From NCBI GenBank assembly GCA_907163375.1, contig CAJQUW010014363.1, positions 620,001-684,000 of the forward strand: a stretch of 64,000 bases of DNA, read 5' to 3'. The position numbers and the translations under genes were made by a program. The stretch's first letter is position 1; each line of letters opens with the position of its first letter. The stretch comes from Prostheceraeus crozeri (Eukaryota > Platyhelminthes > Polycladida > Euryleptidae). Of this stretch, positions 43,256-56,068 are shown one piece after another. The notes beneath the pieces are model-generated. The model was not told the origin of the DNA and ran no database searches. It saw only the letters and a list, made by a program, of their open reading frames with translations.

Positions 43256-43885
43256 TAGGGATGCGGAGTCCTATCATTTTGATAGGACTCCGACTCCGGG
43301 TGGCAAGTATATATAGCCTAGTTTTCTTAAATAAACTGGTAACCTACATCATAGATCATTATAGGCTTACCTGAACAATAGATGCATGCGACTCGGCTGC
43401 TCCCATCTTTTTGATGTGCGCTTCACACGGTTTTGCTTCAGTCTCTGCCAGGCAGGAAAAGGTCCATCCTTCTCCAAAAAATATGAGTTCATTTTCGATT
43501 CTAATATGCGCTTTAGAGGAGCCATCACACACGATTAATGTGAGGGCTAAGAGGAAATGTTCTCAAAAAACTAGAATTTTATTTTTGTCTGTGATGTGAC
43601 CTTTGGTGCGTAGGTGTGATCGAAGCTAGGAAGGCTTGCTTTCTCTATTAAATCATCGAGTGAAAAGACAATCCTTTTTTCACTATCACGGTTCATTCCC
43701 TCAACTATTACAAGTTTTGCATGCACTGCTGTCTCTGTACTTTTGTTTGACGGAGAAAGTTGACATCAAGACGGTGACAGCTATGCACGAGGATAAATAA
43801 TTTGTTTGTATTATATTTCGTGTCTAGTTATAGGCCGGAGTCCGGAGTCCTATCATTTGATATCGACTCCGACTCTTCATCCCTG
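43256..43885. mobile_element. hAT-like non-autonomous DNA transposon
   Basis: 630 bp. The ends are TAGGGATG (43,256-43,263) and CATCCCTG (43,878-43,885), flanked by an exact 8-bp duplication GTACAAAC (43,248-43,255 and 43,886-43,893), the hallmark of hAT insertion. Just inside each end is GGAGTCCTATCA followed by its inverted form (for example 43,266-43,293), a strong subterminal hairpin. No transposase is recognised. Confidence 0.85.
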
Positions 43886-43893
43886 GTACAAAC

Positions 43894-46800
43894 TCTGCTT
43901 CATAAATAGTAGTAGAACCCCGCAAGTAAATTTTCAAGAGGGATGGTGAGGCAAAGGATAAAGTGTTCCCCTCGAAGTTGTCAGCTGAAAAACAACCAAC
44001 GTGTGAAATCGTATTTCAGAGTCTGTAGCACGGTTTCCCACAGTGCCTCTTAGGACCCTTCTCCCACCTCACAAACCCTTTTTTCATACAGAAATTGACA
44101 CGTAAATTTCAATCCCATGTTGCCATCAGGTTTTTCATTCATTAATTTAGTAACAGTAATTTTTGACACACCTCTTCTGATAGACATCTGAAAATGAAAC
44201 TGTCTAGCTATTGACAATGATTTTTCCGATGACAAATTCAAGTTTGGGTTAAACTAACATGCTTGATTATAGACGATCCATACAATTTATTAAAAATTAT
44301 TAATTATTTAGCAAAATATTATCACATGTCAATTCATCCACTAATCAACAGCATCTCCTTTTAACATTTTACAAAGATTCTCTACGTGTCACTGACGTTA
44401 AATTAATAAAATAAGAGTGAAAAAGACATTCCAAATATTTTAAATTCATTTCTGATTTTACTAATGCCTCAGGAACAATTAAACCTCCACGTTGCTCACT
44501 TTGAAATGGATCCCGAAGTATGCCTCATTTCGTGACAATCTCTGTGACTTGTTTTGTTTCGGATAATGAATATGACTGGATTTATAAGAGAAGTATAGAT
44601 TGAATTTTCAAGGACAAGGATTACCGTGCACTCTGGATGAGATATTTCAATTTTGTTAATTTCATTATCTTTGTCGAATTTCATTGACAAATATATCCGC
44701 TTCCTTGTAAGAATGCACGACCATCGGTGGATTTAATATAAGTTAGTACTCTTCCCTTAGTTCAATTTTCAAAATGCGTTTCAAACCATCTGCTGCATCT
44801 TCGCATCGGCAAAACGTAGCAATTTGTGGGAAGAAATGCAAAATCTAGTGACACTTTAAGTTTTACCAACCTTGAATTACAAAGATTTTCCTGTGGACAT
44901 GTATGCATCAGTTGACGCTTTTCTGTACATTCATTCATGTTCCCGAGAGCGCTAAAGCTAGTGGTTTATCAAAGATATCGTTGTTCAGTGGCGAAATGTT
45001 TCAGTTTTCGAAGATCAGTGCAGTAAAGAATTCTGTAAATTTTACATTCAGGAAAATTCTGCAGAATTTCCACCATCATGGCGATCGGACATATATAAGA
45101 ACTGTGAAATTGGACTTGACCGAACACAAAACACTGGTGAACACCGGAAATAAAAAGTTGATTGATTAATTGTTCAATACTTGAGTTATTGTTTCTAAAG
45201 AAAGTCAAGAATAAATCGTTAAATATATCTATTATAGTCTCCTTTAGTGTGAGAAAAGCGGTGTCAAGTAGGCCTTCTTCCTGCTCCATGTATGTTTAAT
45301 CCGGCGTAGGCAGAACTTCCCGCTGTCCTCAATCATTTTGATGCCTCCTAACCCGCGTCCATACCAAGTTCTCAAGCGCATCGAAATACAGAAGTTCCTA
45401 AATAAACGATCTCAAGCTCTCCTGTGAAATTTGTGAGCTTTTTGACCTGCGCCTGCTATCTTTTTAGGTAATTATCGTAAGGGTTTACATTATCGGAATG
45501 AATCATAGTGATCGACGCATTTTGAGGGAATTTACAGCAACATATGTACAAGCAATAAAAGACTGTTTACTATTCAACCGATGCATTAAATTCATCCTTC
45601 TTCCCACTTCGTTTATTTCTGCTTCTGCCATTATTTTGATCTTTTTCTGCCCTTTTAGTAATTGACTTGTTTCAGCAATCTGATCCTGTGATATTTGCTG
45701 TATTACTTTTTTACCCCCACTTCATTTCATCGATCTCAGCGGTGTGTATATATCTCATGTTCAGCTTTTCATCTGATATCATGTTCGAATCCTAGTCTGA
45801 TTAGACTCAGTCGGAAATGCATGTACACAGCTTTTGGAGTAAATTCCTGGCATATCAATCTCCATCATTCAAACGCAACCTTTTCTCTAGTTCGGAATAA
45901 TATGAGTTGAACTACATGTACGATTTCATCGCTTGATGTTGGTAAGAGCGTCGGAAGAAATTAGTAAGAACTTTACAAGAACATTGTAAGAAAACAGAAA
46001 GAAATTAGTAGACTTAGTGTAAAATTCTTGGGGTGTAGACAGTGTATGATATAACATGACAATTAACATGAATTGCTGAGAGGGACCTATAACCTCTCTC
46101 TCTCTCCCATGTTTCATCTTCATTCACTCATTTTCATTTATCTCTTCTTTCTCGCTTTGACGCTTGCATATTTGAATCGTGTGTCTCGGAGAAGTAGCGA
46201 GAGTATTATGAAGAGCAAGAGAGAGATTGATACAATTTTTTATGAAGGCGATAGGCATAGGTTTGTGAAGCTGAGAATGACAGCTGAAGAGACTCAGCAG
46301 ACAGTGTCGGACTTAAAGGGTGAGAAAAATGAAGTTAATGCTCGTGTAATAAGGATCGGCAATCATAATCATCATGCCACATAAAAGATAATGAATCTTC
46401 AAGTGACGAAAATATCATCGAGAAGTCTTAGTTTGTAAAATACTTAATAGAGTTATGCGAAGAATGTCAGTCAGCCAAATGGATTGAAGAATGTGAAACG
46501 AAGTTTTCTGAGTTGGAACAAAAGGCAGAATGTAAAATATTTAGCACAATTGTCTTAACATCATCGGTGTAAGTGTTTTGTAATGTACACTTGCTACTAA
46601 TAGGCCTATATTGGAAAATATTTTCAAAGAATGATCAAGATCGATTACTGAATATTTTTGAATAGCAGTCAACCCCACAGTCTACAACCAGAGAAATTAG
46701 TGACAAAAGAGGATCGCACATCATAATGCAATGCACTACATGTAAAATTAGACAGAAATATGATTCTAGTTTTTAAATTATTTCTGAACCAAAGCTCATC

Positions 46801-46908
46801 AACGAATCACTTAAGTTTCAGAAAATTCTAACAATTTCTTGCGATGAACCTAAAGTAAAGCACAAAATTATAAAAAAAGTAGACAGATGATGTCTGATTT
46901 GAAGAAAA
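43894..46908. other. Mostly non-coding; possible decayed coding patch
   Basis: No clear gene. At about 46,190-46,560 a charged, helix-like frame interrupted by stops (including LCEECQSAKWIEECETKFSE at about 46,452-46,511) looks more protein-like than its surroundings and may be a decayed gene fragment of unknown family. Confidence 0.35.
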
Positions 46909-47168
46909 GCACCGGCGTTGTGGTCTTGTGCTTTGTGGTAGAGTGTTCGCTCTGCGTTCGGGTGACCTTGGTTCAAACCTTGGTCGGAGCAAACCTAAGA
47001 CTTTTAAAAGAGGTGCACAAGAATGATAGTGGGATAAATGGCAAATCGGCTACATGCAAGAAAGGCTCCGTGCCTAGTGTGCTTCCGAGTATAAACAAGG
47101 TACATTTATATATTTATCGAATAGTTTTACGGTGCTTCCAAATACACTACAAACCGACGGAGGAATGA
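46909..47168 (+). mobile_element. tRNA-derived SINE-like element
   Basis: A tRNA-like head: A box in GTGGTAGAGTGTTCG at about 46,935-46,950 and B box GGTTCAAACC at 46,970-46,979, with about 30 bp between them as in tRNA genes. A non-tRNA body of roughly 190 bp follows. The open frame crossing it is an artefact. I found no target duplication, so the 3' end is approximate. Confidence 0.65.
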
Positions 47169-48176
47169 TCAGTCCCTTACCGTATTTTGGATTGATCATT
47201 TAACATTTTGAAATTTCTGCACAGAAATTGTCGATCTTCGCCAACTGACAGATTGCGGTCTATTCAGTGTGTGAGTGACTGTAATTGAAGATAATTAACG
47301 TGAAAAATTAAAGTAAATTCTTTAGCTATATATTTTTTATTACTGCAATCGGAAAAATTGAAAAATGCTTTAAACAAATACGCATAAAAATAGTATACCG
47401 GTAACTTGAATTGTATTGAGTCTTTTTAAAGAATTCATATCCGCTATAATGATCCAATTACGAAATTTTCTGACCATTCTCAATGTCATCGACTACAAAG
47501 CGTTTAAATTCTGATCATATTTTGACTCTGAAACGAAATTTCGGCATATACGCGAATCTGCAATTCTCGAATTTTCAGTAAATGTCAGTAAACATTCAAT
47601 ATCATTACGCATATAAGTCACTGTATGACTGGATAACCACTTTAGAACTTGCGTTCGCTCGTGAAAACTTTAGCATGAAAATGTCAAAAAGGTTTTCTAT
47701 TACAAGTAACATTCTGATTTTTGGGATGCGCAATTAGCTTTGCAAATGAATTTCTGCGGATTCTGCTGGTTTCTGCGTGTATCTCTGCACTGGAGGTAAT
47801 GATTAAGTATTAATTACCTATTGTACTAATTGCGAATACTTTATTTACTCCGCATATGGCGAATGTTTTGATAAGGAGTTGTTTTGATGTTCAGAGGTAT
47901 GAACTTGACCCGCTAATGATTCCTGATATTGAATAAAATTGTGACTGTTCAGGACAGGTCTGTCACGTTTTACAGCTGAGGATGCAGCTCAATGTACAAT
48001 TATTCCATTTGCATTTGCATTTTTGCTTTTTAATCAATCAACCTCCTGGGGAAGTGTTGCATGTATTCGCCTCATGTGCTATGCCCCTAATGCAATTAGG
48101 CCGTCGATTATAATTGAGTAAAATACGCTTAGATATCCATATTCAACATGTATATTTTGAACTGCAATATCTTTCT

Positions 48177-48235
48177 CAGGTAATCTACTGCAGTAGATTA
48201 CCTGGGAGTAGATTACCTGTAATGTGTTATAACAC
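48177..48235. repeat. Perfect 28-bp palindrome with repeated half and second palindrome
   Basis: 48,177-48,204 is a perfect 28-bp palindrome built on CAGGTAATCTACTG. Its right half, AGTAGATTACCTG, is repeated at 48,207-48,219, and GTGTTATAACAC (48,224-48,235) is a further palindrome. Confidence 0.85.
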
Positions 48236-48478
48236 ACTTTAACGATTGAAACAGTACTATGATTGAAAACTAAGTTCTGACTCACCGAAGCGAAAAGAAT
48301 TAGCTCTTAAATGCTCCATGAGAGCTAGAAGATGTGCCAGATTCAAAAAATTGAAGACGGAATTGTCTTAGACTTCTAAACCACTAATACACTCTTACAG
48401 ATAACTAATAAATTATTAATAATTACGAGATGAGTCTGAGCTTAGTTTCCAACCCAGTACAAATAATAGAGTAACACA

Positions 48479-49681
48479 TCATAAAGTGCAATTGTTAAAA
48501 GTACATCCATAAAAATTGATAGACTTGTTTTCTCGTGTGTTTGTGTTGTTTGTAGATACAACATTGTTTGTTGTAGCTTCATATGATCCATACAGCACTT
48601 TCGACATATCTTTCTCGAATACCTCGGCATGAATGTAGGCACTATCTGCTTTTTCATTGATTCGACCTGTTTTGAGTGCTGCAACCTCCTTGGATATGCC
48701 GCCTTGTACAAGTCGAGTCTTAGCAGTGCGTCGTAAAGAAGTGTTCGTAAAGAATTCGCCGTCTTTTGCAATATTTTTCATCAACGTTTTAGTGGTATTT
48801 TCAATTTTATGAATCCCCATTGGGCAGCGTTTGTACCAAACAGCTCCTTTTATTTGATGTTTCTGTAAGGGCGTCAGATAAAATGCTTTGCACGCACCAT
48901 CTGGTCTATGTCGAATGTACTCTTTATATAATTTGATCACACATCGATCTGGGTTGTCCGTGTTCTGATAAACTCGAGTCTCTTTGGGGTCCATTCTGGC
49001 ACATTTTAATCCATAACGCTTGTTTTTTGACATTCTTTCAACGTATTTCAAATATTCTTTATCATTACTGTCTTTACAAAGAATTAATTGAGATTCGTCT
49101 CCAAATTCCATATCATGATGTTCTTTAGCCGCTCTAAGGCTCAAATGAACTCCCAAATGATAAATAAGTGTGTGGATTAGCTGATCTGGATTTGAAATTC
49201 CAAAACTACCATTTTCCCACAATTCGTTCTCTTGTTCTAGATCAATTGGCAATGCTCTTTTCTTTGGTTTTACGTTACCGCGTTGAGCTGATTTTTTCAT
49301 CTGAGCATCAAGGGAATCACGAGCACTTTTGAAATCAATGTCCGTAAAAAAAGAAATTTTCCATTTCATTTCTGTATTGAAATATAGCTGTAGCATCGCA
49401 CCAATGCCTTTCAACGATTCTGGAGGATACATATCTCCATCAACCTTTCTGACCTCAGCGAAGAAGTAATTCAAACAGTGATTGAGATCGTTTGGTGTAA
49501 ATTCTTTCACATTTTTATATACTTTCAAAACATTATCGTCAATTCTTATTTTCCAGTGGTCATGCCAGGTGACAAATAGCTTGAATGCCCATCTCATCTT
49601 ATTCCAAGTACTTTTTGGTATTCTATTATCGATATCAGAATTAACTTCTTCCTCTGACATGTTTACAAATCTCGACGTCAT
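48479..49681 (-). CDS. Crypton-type tyrosine recombinase (DUF3504-like), intact ORF
   Basis: 400 residues from an ATG at 49,681, uninterrupted. The N-terminal part (IPKSTWNKMRWAFKLFVTW) is the SAM-like DNA-binding domain; YPPESLKGIGAMLQLYFN is the signature before the catalytic domain; R183 in LSLRAAKEHHDMEFG is the first catalytic arginine; TSLRRTAKTRL holds the second (R317); Y349 in DSAYIH is the candidate nucleophile; the ORF ends INFYGCTFNNC, a typical tail of animal relatives. Known: Cryptons move by single-strand exchanges through a 3'-phosphotyrosine, and several were domesticated (the QRICH1, ZMYM, KCTD1 group). Odd: the usual H of the HxxR motif reads T314, and the usual TGH reads TGR. 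This may mean reduced or altered activity, or domestication. No intron or TIR is visible. Confidence 0.8.
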   Translation of the reverse strand: MTSRFVNMSEEEVNSDIDNRIPKSTWNKMRWAFKLFVTWHDHWKIRIDDNVLKVYKNVKEFTPNDLNHCLNYFFAEVRKVDGDMYPPESLKGIGAMLQLYFNTEMKWKISFFTDIDFKSARDSLDAQMKKSAQRGNVKPKKRALPIDLEQENELWENGSFGISNPDQLIHTLIYHLGVHLSLRAAKEHHDMEFGDESQLILCKDSNDKEYLKYVERMSKNKRYGLKCARMDPKETRVYQNTDNPDRCVIKLYKEYIRHRPDGACKAFYLTPLQKHQIKGAVWYKRCPMGIHKIENTTKTLMKNIAKDGEFFTNTSLRRTAKTRLVQGGISKEVAALKTGRINEKADSAYIHAEVFEKDMSKVLYGSYEATTNNVVSTNNTNTRENKSINFYGCTFNNCTL

Positions 49682-49812
49682 TCCTATGTCATTGATTAGT
49701 CAAAAGTGAAGAAAGGAATGCTTGCTTAGATAATTAAGCTGTTTCAAAATTCATGAATTCAAATATGAAATATATCCATGGAGTCATGAGATATCATTCA
49801 GCGAACACATAG

Positions 49813-49959
49813 TATTATTACACTGACTTCTATGTATCACACAGCTCAAATCTACTCATATGATGCTATGGTATTCTCCTCGCCTTCGGCTCGGAGAATA
49901 CCGTAGCATCATATTCGTAGATTCTGACCGTGTAATACATCGAAGTCAGTGTAATAATA
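49813..49959. mobile_element. Hairpin MITE next to the Crypton ORF
   Basis: A near-complete inverted repeat: TATTATTACACTGACTTC at the left end and its reverse complement at the right end, with arms of about 70 bp and few mismatches. The centre (about 49,886) reads CCTTCGGCTCGG. It lies about 130 bp upstream of the recombinase start and could fold into a single long hairpin. Confidence 0.8.
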
Positions 49960-52470
49960 TTACGTAAATCTCTAATCTGATAATTTGCTATACAAGTACG
50001 GAAATTGTTCAGATAGCATTGATTGATTTCATAGATAACCGTCAATACTTTGGAATTCACAGTAGCATAATACTTTTATCTATGGTATTATCTGCTTTCT
50101 CCATAGAATTGGATCTTTCATGCATTCGTGGCATGGATATAAATCCATTTCTAGGACTTTTTTCTGTCGTTTATCAAAATTGATATCACTTGTACTCAAA
50201 CGGTTGATGTTGCTTGATATCAACTGTTCCAGATAACGACGTCAAAATGATGCAAAACCAGCTACTTTGTTGTCTAATGGCGGTTGATAACATCGTTATC
50301 ACTAGCTCTTTAGGTATATGCCATAGAAGTGGATAATAGTACACTAGAAAGGAAGTTTGATATCTTGCCTAAGTGCAACTATGGCACATGAAAAAATCTA
50401 TGGTTCGTAGATATGCTTCGATCTAAAACATCGTACCATAGTCAAACCATTTGCCAAGTTGGTTGTGAAAGTTGTTGACAGTAAATTGCAGGATTTTCAT
50501 GAAGAGAATTTTAAGTGAGATGGCAGCATTGTTTCATGTGAATTAGCTTACTATTCCATGGATAAATATACTGTGTCTATTTGTAGCAGTCATTGACAAC
50601 TATTTTCCAATTTTTCAATACTGAAATGCGAATCAAAAATTGGTTCAGAGTTATAATCGAAAGTGGTCGGTGTGCTGGTTATAAGAATATCTCAAGAATT
50701 CAAAGATAGAAATTCTAACTATTGGATAATTTCTTCTAGCGGTTAAGAAACTTAGCACTTTCTGGAATAAACACATTGAAAGCTTCTTTACCGACAGTCA
50801 TTTCTCAGATATATGAAATGTCGCTGGATCCTTTCAATTAATCACTGAATGACTTATGTGATATAGTGTGATGATATTTTTGAAGCTCATATTCAAAAGC
50901 ATGCAAAAGTTTTGAAAATTGTTCAAATATTTTGTTTCCAAAAAAATGAATACTCTGAGATTTCTTGGCCTCTCATTTCAAGCTGGAGCAATGCATGCTC
51001 TGTAAATCGACATTACAAGTTGCGTATGTGTCTGATTATACTCTTGATTGATTATAGGAGCGATATTTCAAAATGATGACCATACAGAATGTTTTACAGG
51101 ATTTCCTACTTTGTCATCCTGTCGCTGCAGTATTTTGAAAATTCACTATTGTTTTTGCGTGCATGACCTTTGGACAAAGGGCAACAATCCAGATCTCAAG
51201 TTGACTTGATAATTAAAAATCCCAGCCCGAAAACAAAAAAGCCAGCTCGCAAAATTTGCATTTTGCCCCAACTAAGTTCCCCCGGAGTGCGCCATAATTT
51301 TCATGCAATTCATTCTAGGACTTTCTATGGTATTATCAATTTCCATGGTATATGCTGTATCTACTGACTAGCTATGGTGCATGCAAATTATATCATAATC
51401 TCGGTTTATATCACGCCATAGCCAGTCAATAAAAGGCAGTATAAACCTCAAAAGCTAGCTATAACTATATATAAAAACACATATGAGCTTTTAAGTTGAT
51501 GATAATGAAAAGAAGCATCGTGTTCAGCTCAGCAGGTTTATCTCTATACTTTCATTTTATCAAAAGTAAAGAATAATATCGCTATTCTATTGATTGATCA
51601 CAAATTAATGTCTACGTAATTATTAGTATATCCGACATTTTTCCGATTTTTTCAAGAATTTCCCCATTGCAAAAAGTCTTTGAAACAGATTTCTCAATAA
51701 CTCAATTTTCTTGTTGAGCCTTGCTATTTATATTTCCATCATAATCAATTTCAATGTAGAAAAAAGATAATCATACCAAAACGCATTATTGAACATCAAT
51801 AGTTGAGACAACTCATATCCATTTAATTTCTGATGTAAATATTTGGTGTTCTTAAACTTCATTGTTTGAAGAGTTTGGATGATATTGAAAGAGGTTAGGT
51901 GAACACAAAAAGGTTGAAATATGTCTCGCGGCGATCACTATTTCATACTTATCGATTTGCATGGAAAGGGTCGAAATTGTTATTCGGATATTCAAAACGC
52001 AGCCGTACAAGTCATGTAGAGGATTGAGCAGTGAGTCGGATCATCAAAGTATAGGAAGCGTTGGAATGTAGATTTCGTCGCTTCACCACTTCCATTTCAC
52101 AGCCGAAATTCGATTAAAATTTCCTCCTTTTTAATGCTCTATTGGAATTATTGCTTAGATATTTTAGTGTCACCTCAATGTCTTTATTACATGAAAACGA
52201 TAATATTGCTGAGATATATCGCTGACCGATGTTGAATGCGACGTTAGATTATTCAAAATTTACTGAAGGGTGTCATCACTCCAGATCTGATATCTGTATC
52301 AAGCATAATTGATTATTGCCTCAAAAACAGAAATCATGAAAATTGCATAAAAGACTTCATTAACACATCTGCATCTTCGCGTTTAAGGAAAATTCGCCTT
52401 TTATATGAAACTCGTTGAAAGCATGGAAATTGAATAAATTTAACAAGTGCTACAATCAGATAACTTCTGT
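49960..52470. other. Gene-free stretch
   Basis: No recognised gene or element in about 2.5 kb of AT-rich sequence. Confidence 0.5.
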
Positions 52471-52473
52471 ACG

Positions 52474-53184
52474 ACCAGCTTTCGATGTCAGAATTGCAGT
52501 GTGACGTCTGTTGACGAAGATTCCAAATGTGGAGGGAACTGTTCGTGCGTGCAGCTTGGCGACCGAAGCCTCCATGTCTTTCATCGGAATCTGAACTGAA
52601 GGACGTGAAGAGTTGGAATGTTGAATAGAATGAGAAGCACACATGATAATAAAGCATTGACAGAGAAACGAAGTCAGCTGAATCGAGATTTCGTTGACTA
52701 GAGGACTCATTTGATCGCAGAATACGAAAACGAGAAAGCCTGTGTAAATAAGCCTTACATTGTTCCTGCGTAACTTAGGATTTTCATCATGCTCCTAAAG
52801 CTGTACAATGACATTTATGAGCAAAGATGCTTTTCTGAGCTGACTTTGGAAATGATTATTTAAAATCGGATCATCAATAATGGAGAAACTTGGAGGGGGG
52901 ACAGAAAAATGATACTGCGTTCGACGAAATATATTTCTTAGAACATCTGCTCAAGAAATGTAATTTACATATATTTGGTAGTTTCTTTTAGAATTGCAAA
53001 CACTTTAAACATGGACATTGCTTCGAGTAATATGTGATCTCTCATTATTATTGCAGTCTTTAAAAAGCGCATTTATATTAATTGGATACCGCAACCGCCT
53101 GCAAAAAGAAGGTTGTTTATGATATTCATTAGGAGAAGGAGCATTTTCGGTTTTGAGTCATTTGTTTTCCAATTTTTTGGCGAT
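52474..53184. repeat. Dispersed repeat, copy A
   Basis: Segments at 52,474-52,500 (ACCAGCTTTCGATGTCAGA) and 53,033-53,184 (containing ATTAATTGGATACCGCAACCG and GATATTCATTAGGAGAAGGA) recur in the same order near 56.1-56.3 kb. Copy A has extra sequence between them. Unclassified. Confidence 0.7.
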
Positions 53185-53759
53185 AGAGAGAGGGATCCAT
53201 TCCATTCTCAGCATTGTACAGGCACTTTGCATCTTATTTGATGAATATTCATCATTGGCAGTTTGTGGACACCTACGACCTTGAAGTTCATTTTGCTTAG
53301 ACTGTGTTAATGCATAAGTGCAGTACCTCTGTCGGGACAGGATGCCTCTTCAGATCCTCAGCAATGCGAGCACCAAGAGGGTTCTTCGTATGTAATTTAT
53401 TTATGAAAGACAAGCGATCTGATCTGAGGCGTGCACTTTTGCATGTCAAGAGGTGCACGAGTACTTACAATGCCATGTGAAAGTTTCAAGCATGACCTCC
53501 TTTCCACCATAGCTTCGTTCTATATCTAGGGATACGAGTATAAATTGTACCTATTTTCGAAATCACACTTAATCATTTGTGAAGCACATAAATGCAGCAT
53601 ACACAAATGCGTAAATAGTATACACTCGCGTTCAGAATGTTTGCAACAGTGCGCGTAAATTATATCTTAATAGTACAACGCAGCTTTTCATCTCTATTTC
53701 TCTGCTCTTAGCTTCTCCTTTACTCTCAAATAAGACGATATATCACCATTTATTAACTA

Positions 53760-54450
53760 TTGTCTGGGCAGTGACTGGTGACGCACGAACCACGATTACT
53801 GAAGAAGTTTGACTGAAATTTGTCGACGTTTGAATGTTGACAAATCAGCAGTCTCCAGAGTTGTCAAACAACTTCTGGCCGCAAACCCATGTTGAGTGAA
53901 CGTGATCATCGTCGAATAAGACAGACCTTTGTGAAGAATCCACGACACTCAGCACAGGATATTGTGAAAAAAGTCGGTGCGGAATGTTCAGATCGCACTA
54001 TGAGAAGAGTGCTTAAAGAGATTGGATGCAAGGCCCACAAAGCTGGACGAAGACCTTTCATTAATACCTCGCAGTGAATAAGCGCCTCTTCAACATCGCG
54101 ATTGGACTGCTGAAGATTGGAAGAAGGTCGTTTTCAGCTAAGAGACAATGATTAAAATGCTCGATGACTCCCCACAATATGTCAGAGTTGTGGACGGACA
54201 TGAACTTTGGTCTGAACACTTCGTATGAACTACGAAGCATTCTATCATAGCATGGGCCTGTTTCGGTTGGGATGGAACCAGTCGCTGTCATGATATAGAA
54301 CGTCGTATGAATTCTTGATGATGTATTCAACATATCATTCATTGTTCTCAACATTCTAAAGAATACAGACAATTATTCGAAAAATCACAATAGTTAATGG
54401 ATGCAGAATGTTATGTGTTAGGAACAGTTTAAAACTGTATCAAATTTCGT
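53760..54450 (+). pseudogene. Tc1/mariner transposase relic
   Basis: Conceptual translation gives the second helix-turn-helix region of Tc1-type transposases: MLSERDHRRIRQTFVKNPRH and DRTMRRVLKEIGCKA (53,889-54,062), with a decayed first domain just upstream. Downstream, after stops, come HRDWTAEDWKKVVFS, the start of the catalytic core, then a segment like SIIAWACFGWDG. The catalytic D of the FSDE motif is replaced by a stop. Old and inactive. Terminal repeats not identified. Confidence 0.75.
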
Positions 54451-56068
54451 CAATTGCAAAATTGTCGATTCTTTATCTTCATGGAACAATGCAGAAATTT
54501 CGTGAGTGTTCATGTATTTGTCCACCCGTAAACTTCCATTGACCAGCAAGTCAATGGACATCTCAATTGTGGACCACTATTGAAAGACGTCTATTAAGAG
54601 GTTGGAAACAATGCGCAAATTATAAAGTTTCGTAAGTAAGATCTATGATGTAAGATAGATCACCATAGCAAATCTCTTGAGAGTTTTGAATAGAAGTAAA
54701 TGAATGGATGCAGAACAAGTTAAGGCTCTGTTGAATTTAGACATAATTATGTCTCTCATTTTGCATCGCTTAAATAGTAAAGCTAATTTCAATTCTGGAC
54801 AATTTACACTTTTTTTTAATTCTGTGGGAGCCTTTCATTTCGATGACATTGCATTGACATGCAAGGTTCTTCATCTTATGACAATCATTTAATATGAAGT
54901 CTTCCTACGCACATATATCGTGTCGCTGCAGTTCTGATTTTTTCATAACTTTCGTTTCATCAATTTAATGACACGATTATTCTGAAATAGCCTACGTCTT
55001 ACGTCCACAAAAGATGATCGTGCTAGCTGGATCCTCTATCTGCTTCAAAGCGAATTTTGAATCTACTACTGTGTATGTTTGACCCAATTGACGGAACTTT
55101 TTTAGGTTTATGTATCATTATAAAACTGATGACTTTCTCTTTAAATGATTCTTTAGTGTTTTCTTTGTTAGAGTGCCGAAAGTTATGTTTGGCTATTCCG
55201 CTAACAAATACCACATATCTAGAAAATAATGAATTGAGAAATTCACGAAATATTCAGAAACCGGTTGATAATGAAAGCTGCTGCTTGATCAGTGTTGTCT
55301 AAAAGCCTCATTTGCAATGGAATCGCCAGCAATTATACAGAGCATCTTTGTGCTGCGTCATCTCATCAATGTGGTCGTGGTTGAAATTTGGCTGCATGCT
55401 AGTGATGCACGGTTAGATGAATTTTTTAATCGGAACCGACCGTGCAGAAAACTTCGCAACCGCAACCAACCACAGCCGTGGCATTTTTAACCGTAACCGA
55501 CCGTTAACTGCAGAAAAACATGTGTTACACATCCGCCTGTTAATCGTTTGAACGTTTAGGCTCGTTGAATAAATACACTATATCAGTTACCTACTGGCTT
55601 TCAGCGTACAGCCTGCTTCAGTCGATTTGTTGTAAGATCGGTTGAAACAGCAAATGAATGTGCCATGAAATTGCTTTGTCAAGAAACACTTTACAGAGAC
55701 ATTCTACTATTTATACAGTAAACTTTGTTTTTAATAATCGAGTCATAACTTTCACTAAATTAATCTACATGTAAATAGCACATGCTTTGGAGCGCAACGT
55801 AGACCGTTTTTGATCAAGGTTTCAAAGGTTTGGGTAATATTAATATTTGACATGTAGAAAAATTGAAAAAGAGAGAGAGAGAGCACATTGTAATAGATGG
55901 ATTGTCTAGATGCATGAAATAGCTGCACCGGCGTCTTCAGAAAATGTAGAAGATAATCGTGAATCCTCTTTTAAAAATGAATTCATAGCATAATGAACAG
56001 CATGAAAATGAAATAATTGCCGATCTGATGTGTATCTCTTGATACTAATCCTTGAATGCGCTGTGCAA
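54451..56068. other. Gene-free stretch
   Basis: No gene recognised. At 55,430-55,520 an imperfect repeat of ACCGNAACCGACCGT-like words is visible; it may be a remnant of an element end. Confidence 0.45.

Noticed and set aside
54061-54372. 103-codon - strand frame
   Set aside because: Antisense to the Tc1/mariner relic.
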